Positions 1-8,033 of a stretch of 35,185 nucleotides of DNA are shown here, piece by piece. Origin of the DNA: Pseudopelobacter sp964601865. Lineage in GTDB: Bacteria; Desulfobacterota; Desulfuromonadia; Geobacterales; Pseudopelobacteraceae. The position numbers and the translations under genes were made by a program. The notes beneath the pieces are model-generated. The model was not told where the DNA came from. It saw only the letters and a program-made list of their open reading frames with translations, and searched no databases. The first letter of the stretch is position 1, and each line of letters opens with the position of its first letter. Where the stretch lies: NCBI GenBank assembly GCA_964601865.1, contig CAZRPI010000022.1, forward strand, positions 1 through 35,185. The letters are read 5' to 3'.

Positions 1-873
1 GTACCGGCACTTCGCCACCAGAATGCCGGAATTGCCAACCAGATTTCGGCCCGGCTCGAAGATCAGATGCATGTCCAGATCTCTGGTGGCCGCCGTGATC
101 TCCCGGCCGTAGTCGGCCGGAAGCGGGGGAGCCTCGTCATTGTACTGGATGCCGAGTCCTCCACCGATATCGAAATACTTCGGCCTGACACCCATTTCGC
201 GCAGTGCGGCGATAACGGTCTTGAGTTTCTCGATGGAGTCAACGAAGGGCGCAACCTTTGTCAACTGGGAACCGATATGGCAATCGACGCCCAGAATTTC
301 AATGCCGGGAAGATCCTTCGCCCTTCTGTACTCGGCAATCGCCTGATCGATAGTGATTCCGAACTTGGCGTTTTTCAGACCGGTGGTAATGTAAGGATGG
401 GTACCCGGGTCCACATCGGGATTGACGCGAATGGCAATGCCCGCTTTCTTTCCCATGCGGTCCGCTATTTCGCTGATGCGGGTCAACTCCTGCTCGGACT
501 CCACATTGAACATGAGGATATTGGTGGAGAGCGCATACTCTATCTCATCGTCCCTCTTTCCCACACCGGAGTAAACGATCTTACCCGGGTCGGCGCCGGC
601 CTTGAGGGCCCGGTAAAGTTCGCCGCCGGAAACGATGTCAACTCCGCTCCCCAGGTTGAAAAAAGTCTTGAGCACCGACTGGTTGGAGTTGGCCTTGAGT
701 GAATAGCAGATGGTATGGGGCACTCCGGCAAAAGCTTCGTCAAACGCCCTGAAATGACGTTCGAGCGTAGCATGTGAATAGATGTAAACCGGCGAACCCA
801 CCCTGGCAACTATATCCCTGACCGCCACATCCTCGGCGAAAAGCTCATCCTTAAGATACTGAAAGTGGTTCAT
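1..873 (-). CDS. lysA: Diaminopimelate decarboxylase, 3'-truncated by window edge
   Basis: Catalyses the last step of lysine synthesis, PLP-dependent decarboxylation of meso-diaminopimelate, in the cytoplasm. The reading frame is open from the ATG at 873 to the window edge, giving 291 codons of a family usually about 415 residues long. Seen: N-terminus MNHFQYLKDELFAEDVAV, the PLP-lysine motif YSLKAN (Lys60), a glycine-rich GGGLGI phosphate-binding segment, and EPGRNLVGNSG near the cut edge. These belong to fold-type III decarboxylases and together are diagnostic of LysA. An AGGATG ribosome-binding site lies 6 bases before the ATG. A promoter-like pair sits about 60 bases upstream. The C-terminal substrate-binding region is outside the window. 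Confidence 0.95.
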   Translation of the reverse strand, partial: MNHFQYLKDELFAEDVAVRDIVARVGSPVYIYSHATLERHFRAFDEAFAGVPHTICYSLKANSNQSVLKTFFNLGSGVDIVSGGELYRALKAGADPGKIVYSGVGKRDDEIEYALSTNILMFNVESEQELTRISEIADRMGKKAGIAIRVNPDVDPGTHPYITTGLKNAKFGITIDQAIAEYRRAKDLPGIEILGVDCHIGSQLTKVAPFVDSIEKLKTVIAALREMGVRPKYFDIGGGLGIQYNDEAPPLPADYGREITAATRDLDMHLIFEPGRNLVGNSGILVAKCRY

Positions 874-931
874 GGATTCATCCTGTGACAGAAATTAGTT
901 TTCCCGAGAAAACAGCACATAAAAATGAATA

Positions 932-960
932 TTTCTAACACACACTTCCATGGAAGTCAA
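932..960 (-). promoter_or_regulatory. Putative sigma-70 promoter of lysA
   Basis: On the minus strand TTGACT (960-955) and TAGAAA (937-932) are separated by exactly 17 bases. They lie in the gap between the LOG-family gene and lysA and point towards lysA, so lysA probably has its own promoter. Confidence 0.5.
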
Positions 961-1024
961 AATCTATCGGGGAACTGCGCGGGACAAGACGGGAATCCAG
1001 CCGGCATTCCCCGCCGGGAACCGG

Positions 1025-2053
1025 TTAAAACGTATTTATCCTACGGATAAAGGCCAGCAGCAGACCGTAGTGATTGTGGTCAAAAATCAGCGAAATACGG
1101 GGCAGGGCCGCAAGATCGGGCTCGTCGGCCTCTTCCGGATAGGGATCGCAGCAGCGGATGTGGTCCCCGGCCTTGACCAGATCGGAAAACTCCTCTTCCA
1201 GAATGAGAATCTGCTCGGGGGTAAGCCCCTTGTTCAGACGGATTACCAGGCGGTGATTGATGAAGCGCAGGGAATGATAGGTGCGGTAAAAGTTTTCGAT
1301 TACCTCCACCGCCTCGTTCTCATCCCGAGTGATCGTAAAAATGGAAAAATCCTCGCCGGAGATGAAACCCTTTACCAGAAGGCTCTCTTTGATGAAATCG
1401 AGGAACTGTTCCCAGTAGCCATCACGGTCGTCGATCAGAATCAGCGGCTTGGGCGATGTCTTGCCCGTCTGGATCAGGGTAAACACCTCCATGGCCTCGT
1501 CCAGTGTTCCGAACCCTCCCGGAAAGACAGCCATCGCGTTGGATTCCTTGACAAACGCCACCTTGCGGTTGAAAAAGTACTTGTAAGTGATCAGCCGCCT
1601 GTTGTGGGACATGACCGGATTGGGCGCCTGCTCGAAGGGAAGCCTGATGTTGACGGCAAAGGAATTCTCACTGCCCGCGCCTTCATTGCCGGCCTGCATG
1701 ATCCCCGGCCCCCCTCCGGTTATGATCATGTACCCCTTGTCCGCCAGCCTGCGGCTGAATTCCAGGCATTTCTGGTACATTTCGTTATCCCGCTCGGTGC
1801 GGGCGGAACCGAAGATGGTAACCTTTTTCTTGTGCCTGTAGGGCGCGAAGACCCTGGTGGTATCGCTCATCTCCCGCAAAGTCCGGTTGATCAGCTTGAG
1901 ATCGGCCGGATAGTCCACATCCACACCTATCTTCAACACCGCCAGCAGCATCTCGCGGATCTTTTCCGGATGATGTATGTCCCCGGCCATCTCCAGCAGA
2001 CGACCGATGAGTTGATCAATGTCGCCGTCTGGCCGGGAAGAACGGGGTTCCAT
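1025..2053 (-). CDS. LOG-family (TIGR00730-like) Rossmann-fold protein
   Basis: Encodes 342 residues from the ATG at 2053, which has a GAGGTG ribosome-binding site 5 bases upstream. The frame stays open 13 codons further, but the site supports this start. Seen: GGGPGIM (residues 113-119) and PGGFGTLDE (178-186), the signature motifs of the lysine-decarboxylase-like/LOG superfamily, whose members include cytokinin-activating phosphoribohydrolases and nucleotide 5'-monophosphate nucleosidases. The protein is longer than a minimal LOG (about 190 residues). It has an extra N-terminal helical part and an extra C-terminal part of about 100 residues, as in larger bacterial 'TIGR00730 Rossmann fold' proteins. 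A nucleotide-hydrolase role is family inference; the physiological substrate is unknown. It is divergent from the PpiD-like gene. Confidence 0.85.
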   Translation of the reverse strand: MEPRSSRPDGDIDQLIGRLLEMAGDIHHPEKIREMLLAVLKIGVDVDYPADLKLINRTLREMSDTTRVFAPYRHKKKVTIFGSARTERDNEMYQKCLEFSRRLADKGYMIITGGGPGIMQAGNEGAGSENSFAVNIRLPFEQAPNPVMSHNRRLITYKYFFNRKVAFVKESNAMAVFPGGFGTLDEAMEVFTLIQTGKTSPKPLILIDDRDGYWEQFLDFIKESLLVKGFISGEDFSIFTITRDENEAVEVIENFYRTYHSLRFINHRLVIRLNKGLTPEQILILEEEFSDLVKAGDHIRCCDPYPEEADEPDLAALPRISLIFDHNHYGLLLAFIRRINTF

Positions 2054-2156
2054 GGTCACACCTCGCAGGAGCGTTTTTTTTCGTGGTCGCACGGTAGCAC
2101 AGCTCCGAAGGCAATGTAAACGGGGAACAACCGCAAAAAATCAGGCAAACAACAGC

Positions 2157-2185
2157 TTGCAATCGCCCGGGACGTATAGTATTAT
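2157..2185 (+). promoter_or_regulatory. Putative promoter of the ppiD-like/purC operon
   Basis: TTGCAA (2157-2162) and TATTAT (2180-2185) are 17 bases apart, in the divergent gap. Transcription would begin near 2192, just before a hairpin with a T-run. Confidence 0.5.
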
Positions 2186-2195
2186 TTCGCCTTCC

Positions 2196-2218
2196 AGCCG
2201 CCACGTGCGGCTTTTTTT
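2196..2218 (+). terminator. Intrinsic-terminator-like hairpin in the leader of the PpiD-like gene
   Basis: AGCCGC (2196-2201) pairs with GCGGCT (2207-2212) around a 5-base loop and is followed by a run of Ts to 2218. It reads as a terminator on the plus strand only. No plus-strand gene precedes it; the nearest upstream gene is divergent. It therefore lies within the predicted leader of the gene starting at 2252 and may act as an attenuator, a 5' stabilising hairpin, or a stop for stray transcription. Confidence 0.55.
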
Positions 2219-2251
2219 ACAATTAACATACCATGAGGGAGTGCCCTGATC

Positions 2252-3838
2252 ATGTTGAACCTCATACGCGAAAAACAACAGTCCTTCATCATCAAAGCCG
2301 TGTTTGCCGTCATCGTGCTTTCATTCATCGGAACCATGTACGCAGTGTGGGGCAAGGGAGGTGACGGTTCGCGGCGCTCGACCAGCTATGCGGCAAAGGT
2401 CAACGGCGCCAAGATTTCCCTGGAGGAATTCCAGAACGCCTACCAGCGGATCAGGAGCATCTACCAGCAGATCTATGGCCAATCCATGCCTGCCGACGCG
2501 GAAAAGAGCCTCGGTCTGAAAAAAGCCGCCCTGGACAACCTGATCAACAGCCGCCTCATTCTGCAGGAAGCGGACAGGATGGGGATCAAGGTAAGCAAGG
2601 AAGATGTGGCGAACGCCATCGCAGGCATGCCGGCGTTCCAGAAGGACGGCGTTTTCAGCTTCGATCTCTACCAGCAGCTCCTGAAAAACCACCGCACAAC
2701 CCCCGGCGAGTTCGAGGAGCAGCAGCAACAGGAACTGGCCTTGAGAAAAACCATCCAGACGGTGAAGAACAGGGTGGTGGTCGGCGACGGCGAGGCTCTG
2801 GAATTCTTCAGGAAGCAAAATGACAAGGTTGCCCTTGAATACGCGGGTTTTGGGCCGTCGGACGTGATCGCGGAGATCAGGCCGACGGAGAAGGAGCTGA
2901 ACGAATACCTGCAGAAAAACCAGAATGAGTTCAAAACCGACGAAAAAACGGCGATTTCGTACATCGTGCTCAACCCGGCCATCTTCTCCCACGGCCTTAC
3001 CCTGACCGAAGACGAGAGCCAGACCTTCTATCAGAGGAACATTGACCGCTGGCAGGGGAAGGGGGGCACCCTTCCCTACAGCGAAGTCAGGGAGCAGGTC
3101 AGGGCCGAGGCGCTCAGGCAGAAAGCCTCCAAAAAGGCCTTCGAGCTGGCAGCCGACACCCTCTACAAGAACATCAAGGCCAGCAATCTCAACCATATTG
3201 CGGGCCAGTTGCATCTCAAGGCACAGGACACCCCCCTGTTCTCGGCCAAGGCTCCTCCCCAGGCCCTGGCAGGTGAAACCGCCGTCATAAAAAAGGCCTT
3301 TGAACTGAAGCAAGGGGAATTGGGAGGCCCGATCGAAACATCCAGGGGCATCTACATCCTGAGGGCCAGGCAGCGCATCCCGTCTTCGGTGCCCCCACTG
3401 GCTGAAATCAGGAGCGCGGTGGAGCAGAAGGTGAAAGAGGCTCAGGCGGTGAACCTGGCCCGCAAGAAAGCCGAAGAGGCGCTGAAACTCCTCGCGGCGA
3501 AAAAGGCGGTCAAAACCCAGAGCACTGTCAGTTTCGCCTATTCAGCAAAGGGTGACGTACCTTCTATCGGAAACTCTCCAGAACTGATGGAAGCCGCGTT
3601 CAAGCTTACCACGGCCGCTCCGGCGGCAAAGTTTCCGTACAGGGTCGGCAACCGCTGGTACGCCGTCAGTCTGAAAACCCGCACCGAGGCTCCGCGCGCC
3701 GAGTTTGAGAAAACAAAGGCGGAGTTCAAGCAGAGAATGCTTCCAGGGAAGCAGGAGGAGGCCCTTGCTTCCTGGCTCAAGGATCTGAGAAGCAAGGCAA
3801 AGATCGAGATAAACCCGGCGCTCATCGCTGAAAGATAG
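2252..3838 (+). CDS. PpiD/SurA-like membrane-anchored peptidyl-prolyl isomerase
   Basis: Encodes 528 residues. The N-terminus MLNLIREKQQSFIIKAVFAV leads into one hydrophobic segment (about residues 12-33), giving a single inner-membrane anchor with the rest in the periplasm, as in PpiD. Residues about 45-190 look like a SurA-type N-terminal chaperone domain (KVNGAKISLEEFQNAYQRIR). A later part (about 220-370) resembles a divergent parvulin rotamase domain ending in ETSRGIYILR. A helical, lysine-rich tail follows. Known family role: folding of outer-membrane and secreted proteins leaving the translocon. The rotamase part looks degenerate, so it may act mainly as a chaperone. GAGGGAG precedes the ATG. 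purC begins 9 bases after the stop, so the two are probably co-transcribed. Confidence 0.85.
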   Translation: MLNLIREKQQSFIIKAVFAVIVLSFIGTMYAVWGKGGDGSRRSTSYAAKVNGAKISLEEFQNAYQRIRSIYQQIYGQSMPADAEKSLGLKKAALDNLINSRLILQEADRMGIKVSKEDVANAIAGMPAFQKDGVFSFDLYQQLLKNHRTTPGEFEEQQQQELALRKTIQTVKNRVVVGDGEALEFFRKQNDKVALEYAGFGPSDVIAEIRPTEKELNEYLQKNQNEFKTDEKTAISYIVLNPAIFSHGLTLTEDESQTFYQRNIDRWQGKGGTLPYSEVREQVRAEALRQKASKKAFELAADTLYKNIKASNLNHIAGQLHLKAQDTPLFSAKAPPQALAGETAVIKKAFELKQGELGGPIETSRGIYILRARQRIPSSVPPLAEIRSAVEQKVKEAQAVNLARKKAEEALKLLAAKKAVKTQSTVSFAYSAKGDVPSIGNSPELMEAAFKLTTAAPAAKFPYRVGNRWYAVSLKTRTEAPRAEFEKTKAEFKQRMLPGKQEEALASWLKDLRSKAKIEINPALIAER

Positions 3839-3847
3839 GAGAGAACA

Positions 3848-4738
3848 ATGTCACAACCAGTCATGCGCACCGATTTCCCGGGGTTGAAACTGCTGGCCCG
3901 CGGCAAGGTGCGGGATATCTACGATCTGGGAGACGCCCTGCTGCTGGTCGCCTCCGACAGGATTTCAGCCTTTGATGTCGTCATGAACGAACCCATTCCC
4001 GACAAGGGGTATGTTCTGACCACAATTTCGGCTTTCTGGTTCCACCGGATGGAAGACATCGTGAAGAACCACCTCATATCCACCGAGGTGTCCGAGTTTC
4101 CAGAAATCTGCCGGCCCTTCGCGGAAGTGCTGAAGGGACGTTCGATGCTGGTGAAAAAGGCGCGACCTCTGCCGGCGGAATGCATCGTTCGCGGCTACCT
4201 TTCCGGGTCCGGGTGGAAGGAATACCAAAAAACCGGCGCCATCTGCGGCATAAAACTCCCCGCCGGGATGAAGGAATCCGATCGTCTCCCCGAGCCGATC
4301 TTCACCCCCTCCACCAAGGCGGAAATCGGAGCCCACGACGAAAACATCTCCTTCGATAAAATGGTCGAACTGTGCGGCCCCGTTCTGGCGCAGCAGGCCC
4401 GCGACTACACCCTGAAGATCTACACCAGGGCCCGGGATCTGGCCGATGAAAAGGGCGTGATCATTGCCGACACCAAGTTTGAATTCGGAGTATTGGACGG
4501 GCAGCTGATCATCATCGACGAGTGCCTGACTCCCGATTCCAGCCGTTTCTGGCTGAAGGAAACTTACCGGCCGGGAGGACCTCAGCCGAGCTTCGACAAG
4601 CAGTTCCTGCGCGATTATCTGGACGGGCTTGACTGGAACAAGACCGCGCCGGCCCCGCCACTGCCGGAGGAAATTATCCGGAAAACCGCCGAAATGTACC
4701 GTGAAGCGCTTACCCGGATCACGGGCGGCGCCCAATAG
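3848..4738 (+). CDS. purC: Phosphoribosylaminoimidazole-succinocarboxamide synthase
   Basis: Joins CAIR and aspartate with ATP to form SAICAR in de novo purine synthesis. The product has 296 residues, matching the longer SAICAR synthetase form. Seen: GKVRDIYDLGD near residue 20, SDRISAFDVVMNEPIPDKG (about 36-54), ARPLPAECIVRGYLSGSGWKEY (about 104-125), and IIADTKFEFGVLDGQLIIIDECLTPDSSRFW near 205-235, which holds conserved active-site and nucleotide-binding residues. The ATG has AGGAGAG immediately upstream, placed right after the stop of the PpiD-like gene. It therefore appears to be the second gene of that operon, and a strong hairpin follows it. Confidence 0.96.
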   Translation: MSQPVMRTDFPGLKLLARGKVRDIYDLGDALLLVASDRISAFDVVMNEPIPDKGYVLTTISAFWFHRMEDIVKNHLISTEVSEFPEICRPFAEVLKGRSMLVKKARPLPAECIVRGYLSGSGWKEYQKTGAICGIKLPAGMKESDRLPEPIFTPSTKAEIGAHDENISFDKMVELCGPVLAQQARDYTLKIYTRARDLADEKGVIIADTKFEFGVLDGQLIIIDECLTPDSSRFWLKETYRPGGPQPSFDKQFLRDYLDGLDWNKTAPAPPLPEEIIRKTAEMYREALTRITGGAQ

Positions 4739-4762
4739 CCACACAATACCTTCATACTCTGG

Positions 4763-4804
4763 CGGCGAAAGAGGCGAATTCAGACGAATTCGCCTCTTTC
4801 GCCG
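4763..4804 (+). terminator. Perfect 19-bp hairpin after purC, no T-run
   Basis: Bases 4763-4781 pair without mismatch with 4786-4804 around the loop AGAC. There is no T-tract on either strand. It could block transcription or protect the 3' end of the ppiD-like/purC mRNA. Function as a terminator is not certain. Confidence 0.55.
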
Positions 4805-4916
4805 TAAAACGCTACTATTTCGGCAAGCGCAGTGGCGCTTGGGGAATAGTGTGCTAAGCTTAATTCCAACATGCTACGGCAGGTCTTATTTTATTTATCC
4901 GGGGAGAGATCAGTAC

Positions 4917-5096
4917 ATGAAACTAGTCGAAATCAAGGAAATTGCCAAACAGTACAACATTTCGGCAGGCAGGATGAAAAAAGCGGAGCTGGTGCGGACC
5001 ATCCAGAAACACGAAGAAAACGATCCGTGTTTCGAAACCGGCAAGGCAACGACGTGCGGACAGACGGACTGCCTGTGGCGGGACGACTGCAGATAA
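4917..5096 (+). CDS. Small SAP/Rho-N-like protein with four cysteines
   Basis: Encodes 59 residues from the ATG at 4917, preceded by GGGGAG. The first 32 residues (MKLVEIKEIAKQYNISAGRM, then KKAELVRTIQ) look like a SAP or Rho N-terminal helix-extended-loop-helix, a fold that binds nucleic acid. The tail carries Cys38, Cys47, Cys52 and Cys58 in the context DPCF...TCGQTDCLWRDDC, which could hold a metal. Similar short proteins occur in Geobacter relatives without an assigned role. It is monocistronic by position: a hairpin lies 110 bases upstream and the next gene is convergent. Nucleic-acid binding is inference from the fold. Confidence 0.75.
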   Translation: MKLVEIKEIAKQYNISAGRMKKAELVRTIQKHEENDPCFETGKATTCGQTDCLWRDDCR

Positions 5097-5221
5097 ACCA
5101 CCAATTCCGACGCGTTTCCCGCATGGAGCCGGCCCCGGCTTCTAACTGGAAACATGGCCCGCGGAAGATGTGCGGCGCCGTTTCTTCGGGGCACACCGTA
5201 ACGACCATCCGGGTTCGACCA

Positions 5222-5264
5222 GGCGACACTACGCCATTCCGGTTATCATGAAACGAGTGTCGCC
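5222..5264. repeat. Inverted repeat between the SAP gene and lon
   Basis: GGCGACACT (5222-5230) is the exact reverse complement of AGTGTCGCC (5256-5264), with a 25-base loop. It lies in the 269-base convergent gap and has no T-run. I see no gene in that gap. Confidence 0.5.
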
Positions 5265-5365
5265 CTTCGATGTTCCCGTCCGGGCGTCCCGTGGATTGCA
5301 ATGGACGGGGCCAGGCTATCCGGCATCGCGTCAGATGCGTCACCCGGGGAGTCAGGGCTTAAGAT

Positions 5366-7819
5366 TCAGGAAAGGCGTTGCGCCGTCGTACGTCGGCGCG
5401 TTTTCTTTTCCTGCCCCTTCTTCCGTCTATTCTCCTGTTTCTGGAGAGTCTCGCCCATAATACGCAGCCTTTCATCAACCCGCTGATAGAGCGTGCCCTT
5501 CGGAAACCTGCCGTTTTTGCCCCGAACACCTGCCGGAATACCGGTCAGAATCTCGATTCCCTCCTCGATGGTTTCCACGCTCCAGACCGTGAACTTTCCT
5601 GCCCCCACCGCCTCGATCACCTCATCGTTCAGCATCAGATGCCGTTCATTGGCCTTCGGAATCATGACCCCCTGACGTCCGGTCAGCCCCCGGGACTTGC
5701 AGACCGCGTAGAATCCTTCGATCTTGTGGTTGACGCCACCGATGGGCTGGATAATGCCGCGCTGGTTGACGCTGCCGGTAACCGCGATTCCCTGGTCGAG
5801 GGGGATACCGGACAGGGCAGACAGCAATGCGTACAGTTCGGTGGACGACGCGCTGTCGCCCTCGATTCCGGAGTAGGACTGCTCGAAGCAGATGGAGGCC
5901 GAGAGGGATAGGGGGCGCTTCACTGCAAATACGCTCCCCAGGTAGCCGGTCAGGATCATTACCCCCTTGTCATGGATCGGCCCCGAGAGTTTGGCTTCCC
6001 GCTCGATGTTCACCATGCCGGCCTGCCCGGTGTAAACGCTGGCGGTGATGCGGGAGGGCCTGCCGAAGGTATGATCGCCCAGTTCCAGCACGGACAGCCC
6101 GTTGATCTGCCCCGCAACCGAACCGTCCGTATCGACCATGATGATGCCGTCCTCATACAACTCATGCATCCGCTCCTCAATCCGGTTGAAGCGGAAGAGT
6201 TTTTCCCCGGCGGCGCGCCTTACGTCGGCTCCGGACACGATGTCGTGGCCGTCCTTTCTGGCCCAGTAGCTCGCCTCCCTGATAAAATCGGATATTTCCA
6301 TGAACTGGGAGGAGAAACGGCCCTGATCCTCAACCATTCGCGAGCTGTATTCCAGCAGACGGGCGATCCCTTCGCGATCGAAGTGCGGCAGTTTCTCGCA
6401 GCGACAGTGGGTGGCCACGTACAGGGCGTAGTCGCGCATGATTTCCGGCGTACGGATCACGCTGCTGTCGAACTCGGCCTTGACCTTGAAAAATTTGCGG
6501 TAATCCGGGTCGAGATAGAACAGAAGGTAATAAATCCAGGGTGTTCCGATCATAATGATCTTGGTCTGAAGCTTCACCGCCTCGGGCTTGAGCGCTACCA
6601 TGGTCATGAAACGGTACTGTTCCAGCACATCCTCGATCCTGATTTCGGCGGTGCGTATGCAGCGTTTCAGGGCATCCCACACAAAGGGGTTTATCAGGAC
6701 CTCGCGGGCGTCGATCACCAGGTAACCGCCGTTGGCGCGGTGCAATGCTCCGGGACGGATCATGGTGAAATCGGTCGTGGCAACGCCGCCGTACTGCATG
6801 ACATGCTCGATACGCCCGAAAAGATTGTTGTAGGTCGGGTTGGGCTCGAACACCACCGGAGCCCCCTCGGTCAGGCTGTTGTCCACCAGCAGGTTGACCT
6901 CGTAGCGTTCGAAGCTCGGCTCCTGGCGCGGCAGCCTGATACCCGGGATCTGGGGCTGCGCCGCCTGCGGCTTGAAGTCCTCCAGATTGTTGAGAATGTC
7001 CTCCTGCACCGCATCCAGATAGGACAGGGTCTTTGTCTGGGAGGCGTACTTCTCCTTCAGGGGATCGAGGCGGTGTCCCAGGCAGGACATGCCCAGCTCC
7101 CGGTCGGCCTGGGAAAGGGCCTCCTTGGTGGCCTTTTCGTTTTCCCGCACCTGCCTGAGCACATCGTTGAGCCGTTCCGTCAGCTTCTTGCCGGTCTGGT
7201 CGAGCCTGTTGCGCTTCTTCTCAGTCAACGCCTCATACTCTTCCTGGGTATAATTGTGGCCGTCTTTCTGGGGAACCATCACCAGACCGGAAACGGTTCG
7301 CTGCAGGGCGAACCCCTGCTTGGTCGCTTCCTTCTCCAGCGCCTGAAACAGAACGTTATTCTCGGCCTGGTACTGCTCCAGGATTTCGGAACGGCGGAAC
7401 TCGTACTCCGGGCTTTCCAGCGCCTTTGGAATGTCTTTTTTGAAGGCGTCAATCAACTCCTTCATGTCCTCCACCAGCTGGCTTCCCTGCCCGGCGGGCA
7501 GGGAAAGTTCAACGGCAGACGCATTGTCCCTGAAGTTGTTGACGTACACCAGGTCATTGGGTTTCGGTTCGGATTTCGCCCGTTTTTTGAGAATATTCCG
7601 GATGGTGGAGGTGCGGCCGGTGCCAGTTTCCCCAGAGACGTAGAGATTAAAACCGGCTTCCTCCATCTCCAGGCCGAATTCGATGGAACGCAACGCCCGT
7701 TTCTGGCCGATGGCGTAATCCAGATCGGGCAGATCTGCGGTGGTGTCAAAATCAAAAAGAGCGCTGTCGCAGATCCAGCGGAGCTTTTCTACGGGTACGT
7801 GGTGTGGGTCAAGCGCCAT
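5366..7819 (-). CDS. Lon-type ATP-dependent protease (AAA_32 plus S16)
   Basis: Encodes 817 residues from the ATG at 7819, which has AAGGAG 6 bases upstream. The frame is open further, but that stretch is a repeat element. Seen: the P-loop SGETGTGRTS (residues 62-71), in which the usual Walker A lysine is arginine. A long helical linker follows (about 110-290). A second ATPase region contains HRANGGYLVIDARE (360-373). The C-terminal S16 protease domain has catalytic Ser656 in GDSASS and Lys699 in GGVNHKI. This is the 'Lon-related putative protease' architecture, distinct from classical LonA, which has an N-terminal LAN domain. It would degrade damaged or regulatory proteins in the cytosol. 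The tail is very basic (KKGQEKKTRRRTT). It lies downstream of the HD gene on the same strand. Confidence 0.9.
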   Translation of the reverse strand: MALDPHHVPVEKLRWICDSALFDFDTTADLPDLDYAIGQKRALRSIEFGLEMEEAGFNLYVSGETGTGRTSTIRNILKKRAKSEPKPNDLVYVNNFRDNASAVELSLPAGQGSQLVEDMKELIDAFKKDIPKALESPEYEFRRSEILEQYQAENNVLFQALEKEATKQGFALQRTVSGLVMVPQKDGHNYTQEEYEALTEKKRNRLDQTGKKLTERLNDVLRQVRENEKATKEALSQADRELGMSCLGHRLDPLKEKYASQTKTLSYLDAVQEDILNNLEDFKPQAAQPQIPGIRLPRQEPSFERYEVNLLVDNSLTEGAPVVFEPNPTYNNLFGRIEHVMQYGGVATTDFTMIRPGALHRANGGYLVIDAREVLINPFVWDALKRCIRTAEIRIEDVLEQYRFMTMVALKPEAVKLQTKIIMIGTPWIYYLLFYLDPDYRKFFKVKAEFDSSVIRTPEIMRDYALYVATHCRCEKLPHFDREGIARLLEYSSRMVEDQGRFSSQFMEISDFIREASYWARKDGHDIVSGADVRRAAGEKLFRFNRIEERMHELYEDGIIMVDTDGSVAGQINGLSVLELGDHTFGRPSRITASVYTGQAGMVNIEREAKLSGPIHDKGVMILTGYLGSVFAVKRPLSLSASICFEQSYSGIEGDSASSTELYALLSALSGIPLDQGIAVTGSVNQRGIIQPIGGVNHKIEGFYAVCKSRGLTGRQGVMIPKANERHLMLNDEVIEAVGAGKFTVWSVETIEEGIEILTGIPAGVRGKNGRFPKGTLYQRVDERLRIMGETLQKQENRRKKGQEKKTRRRTTAQRLS

Positions 7820-7851
7820 TGGCGACTCCTTCAAGGAAAGACAAATGTATC

Positions 7852-7983
7852 GAGCCTTTTGCGAAAATATTCCGTTCATGGTTCGACAGGCTGACCACGA
7901 ACTGAATATCAGCACGCTATCCGTGCTATATCCGTTCGTCCTGAGCCTGTCTAAGGGCAAAATACAGCCGTTACAAGAGGCTG
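7852..7983 (-). mobile_element. MITE-like repeat, copy A (upstream of lon)
   Basis: A non-coding element of about 132 bases related along its length to copy B at 22686-22816, in the opposite orientation. Ends are imperfect inverted repeats of GAGCCTCTTGCAAAA. Inside are a CTCAGGACGAACGG block and the pair ATTCCGTTCATGGTTCGAC / GTGGTCAGCCTG that forms an internal hairpin in copy B. It has no coding capacity and would need a transposase supplied in trans. It ends only 32 bases before the lon ATG, so it may carry or alter the lon leader. Confidence 0.7.
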
Positions 7984-8033
7984 CTATTCAGGGATAACTC
8001 TACCCATTGGAAAAGGGGGACTTTTTCCGGCTG

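Noticed and set aside
950..2119. A plus-strand frame of 389 residues opposite the LOG-family gene
   Set aside because: It lacks a ribosome-binding site and recognisable motifs, whereas the minus frame carries GGGPGIM and PGGFGTLDE.
5972..7894. A plus-strand frame of 640 residues opposite lon
   Set aside because: Antisense shadow typical of GC-rich genes. The Lon motifs on the minus strand are decisive.
7820..7960. An N-terminal extension of the Lon-type protease by 47 residues
   Set aside because: The extra codons are read from the MITE-like repeat (shared string SWSACRTM also arises from copy B). AAGGAG stands right before the ATG at 7819.
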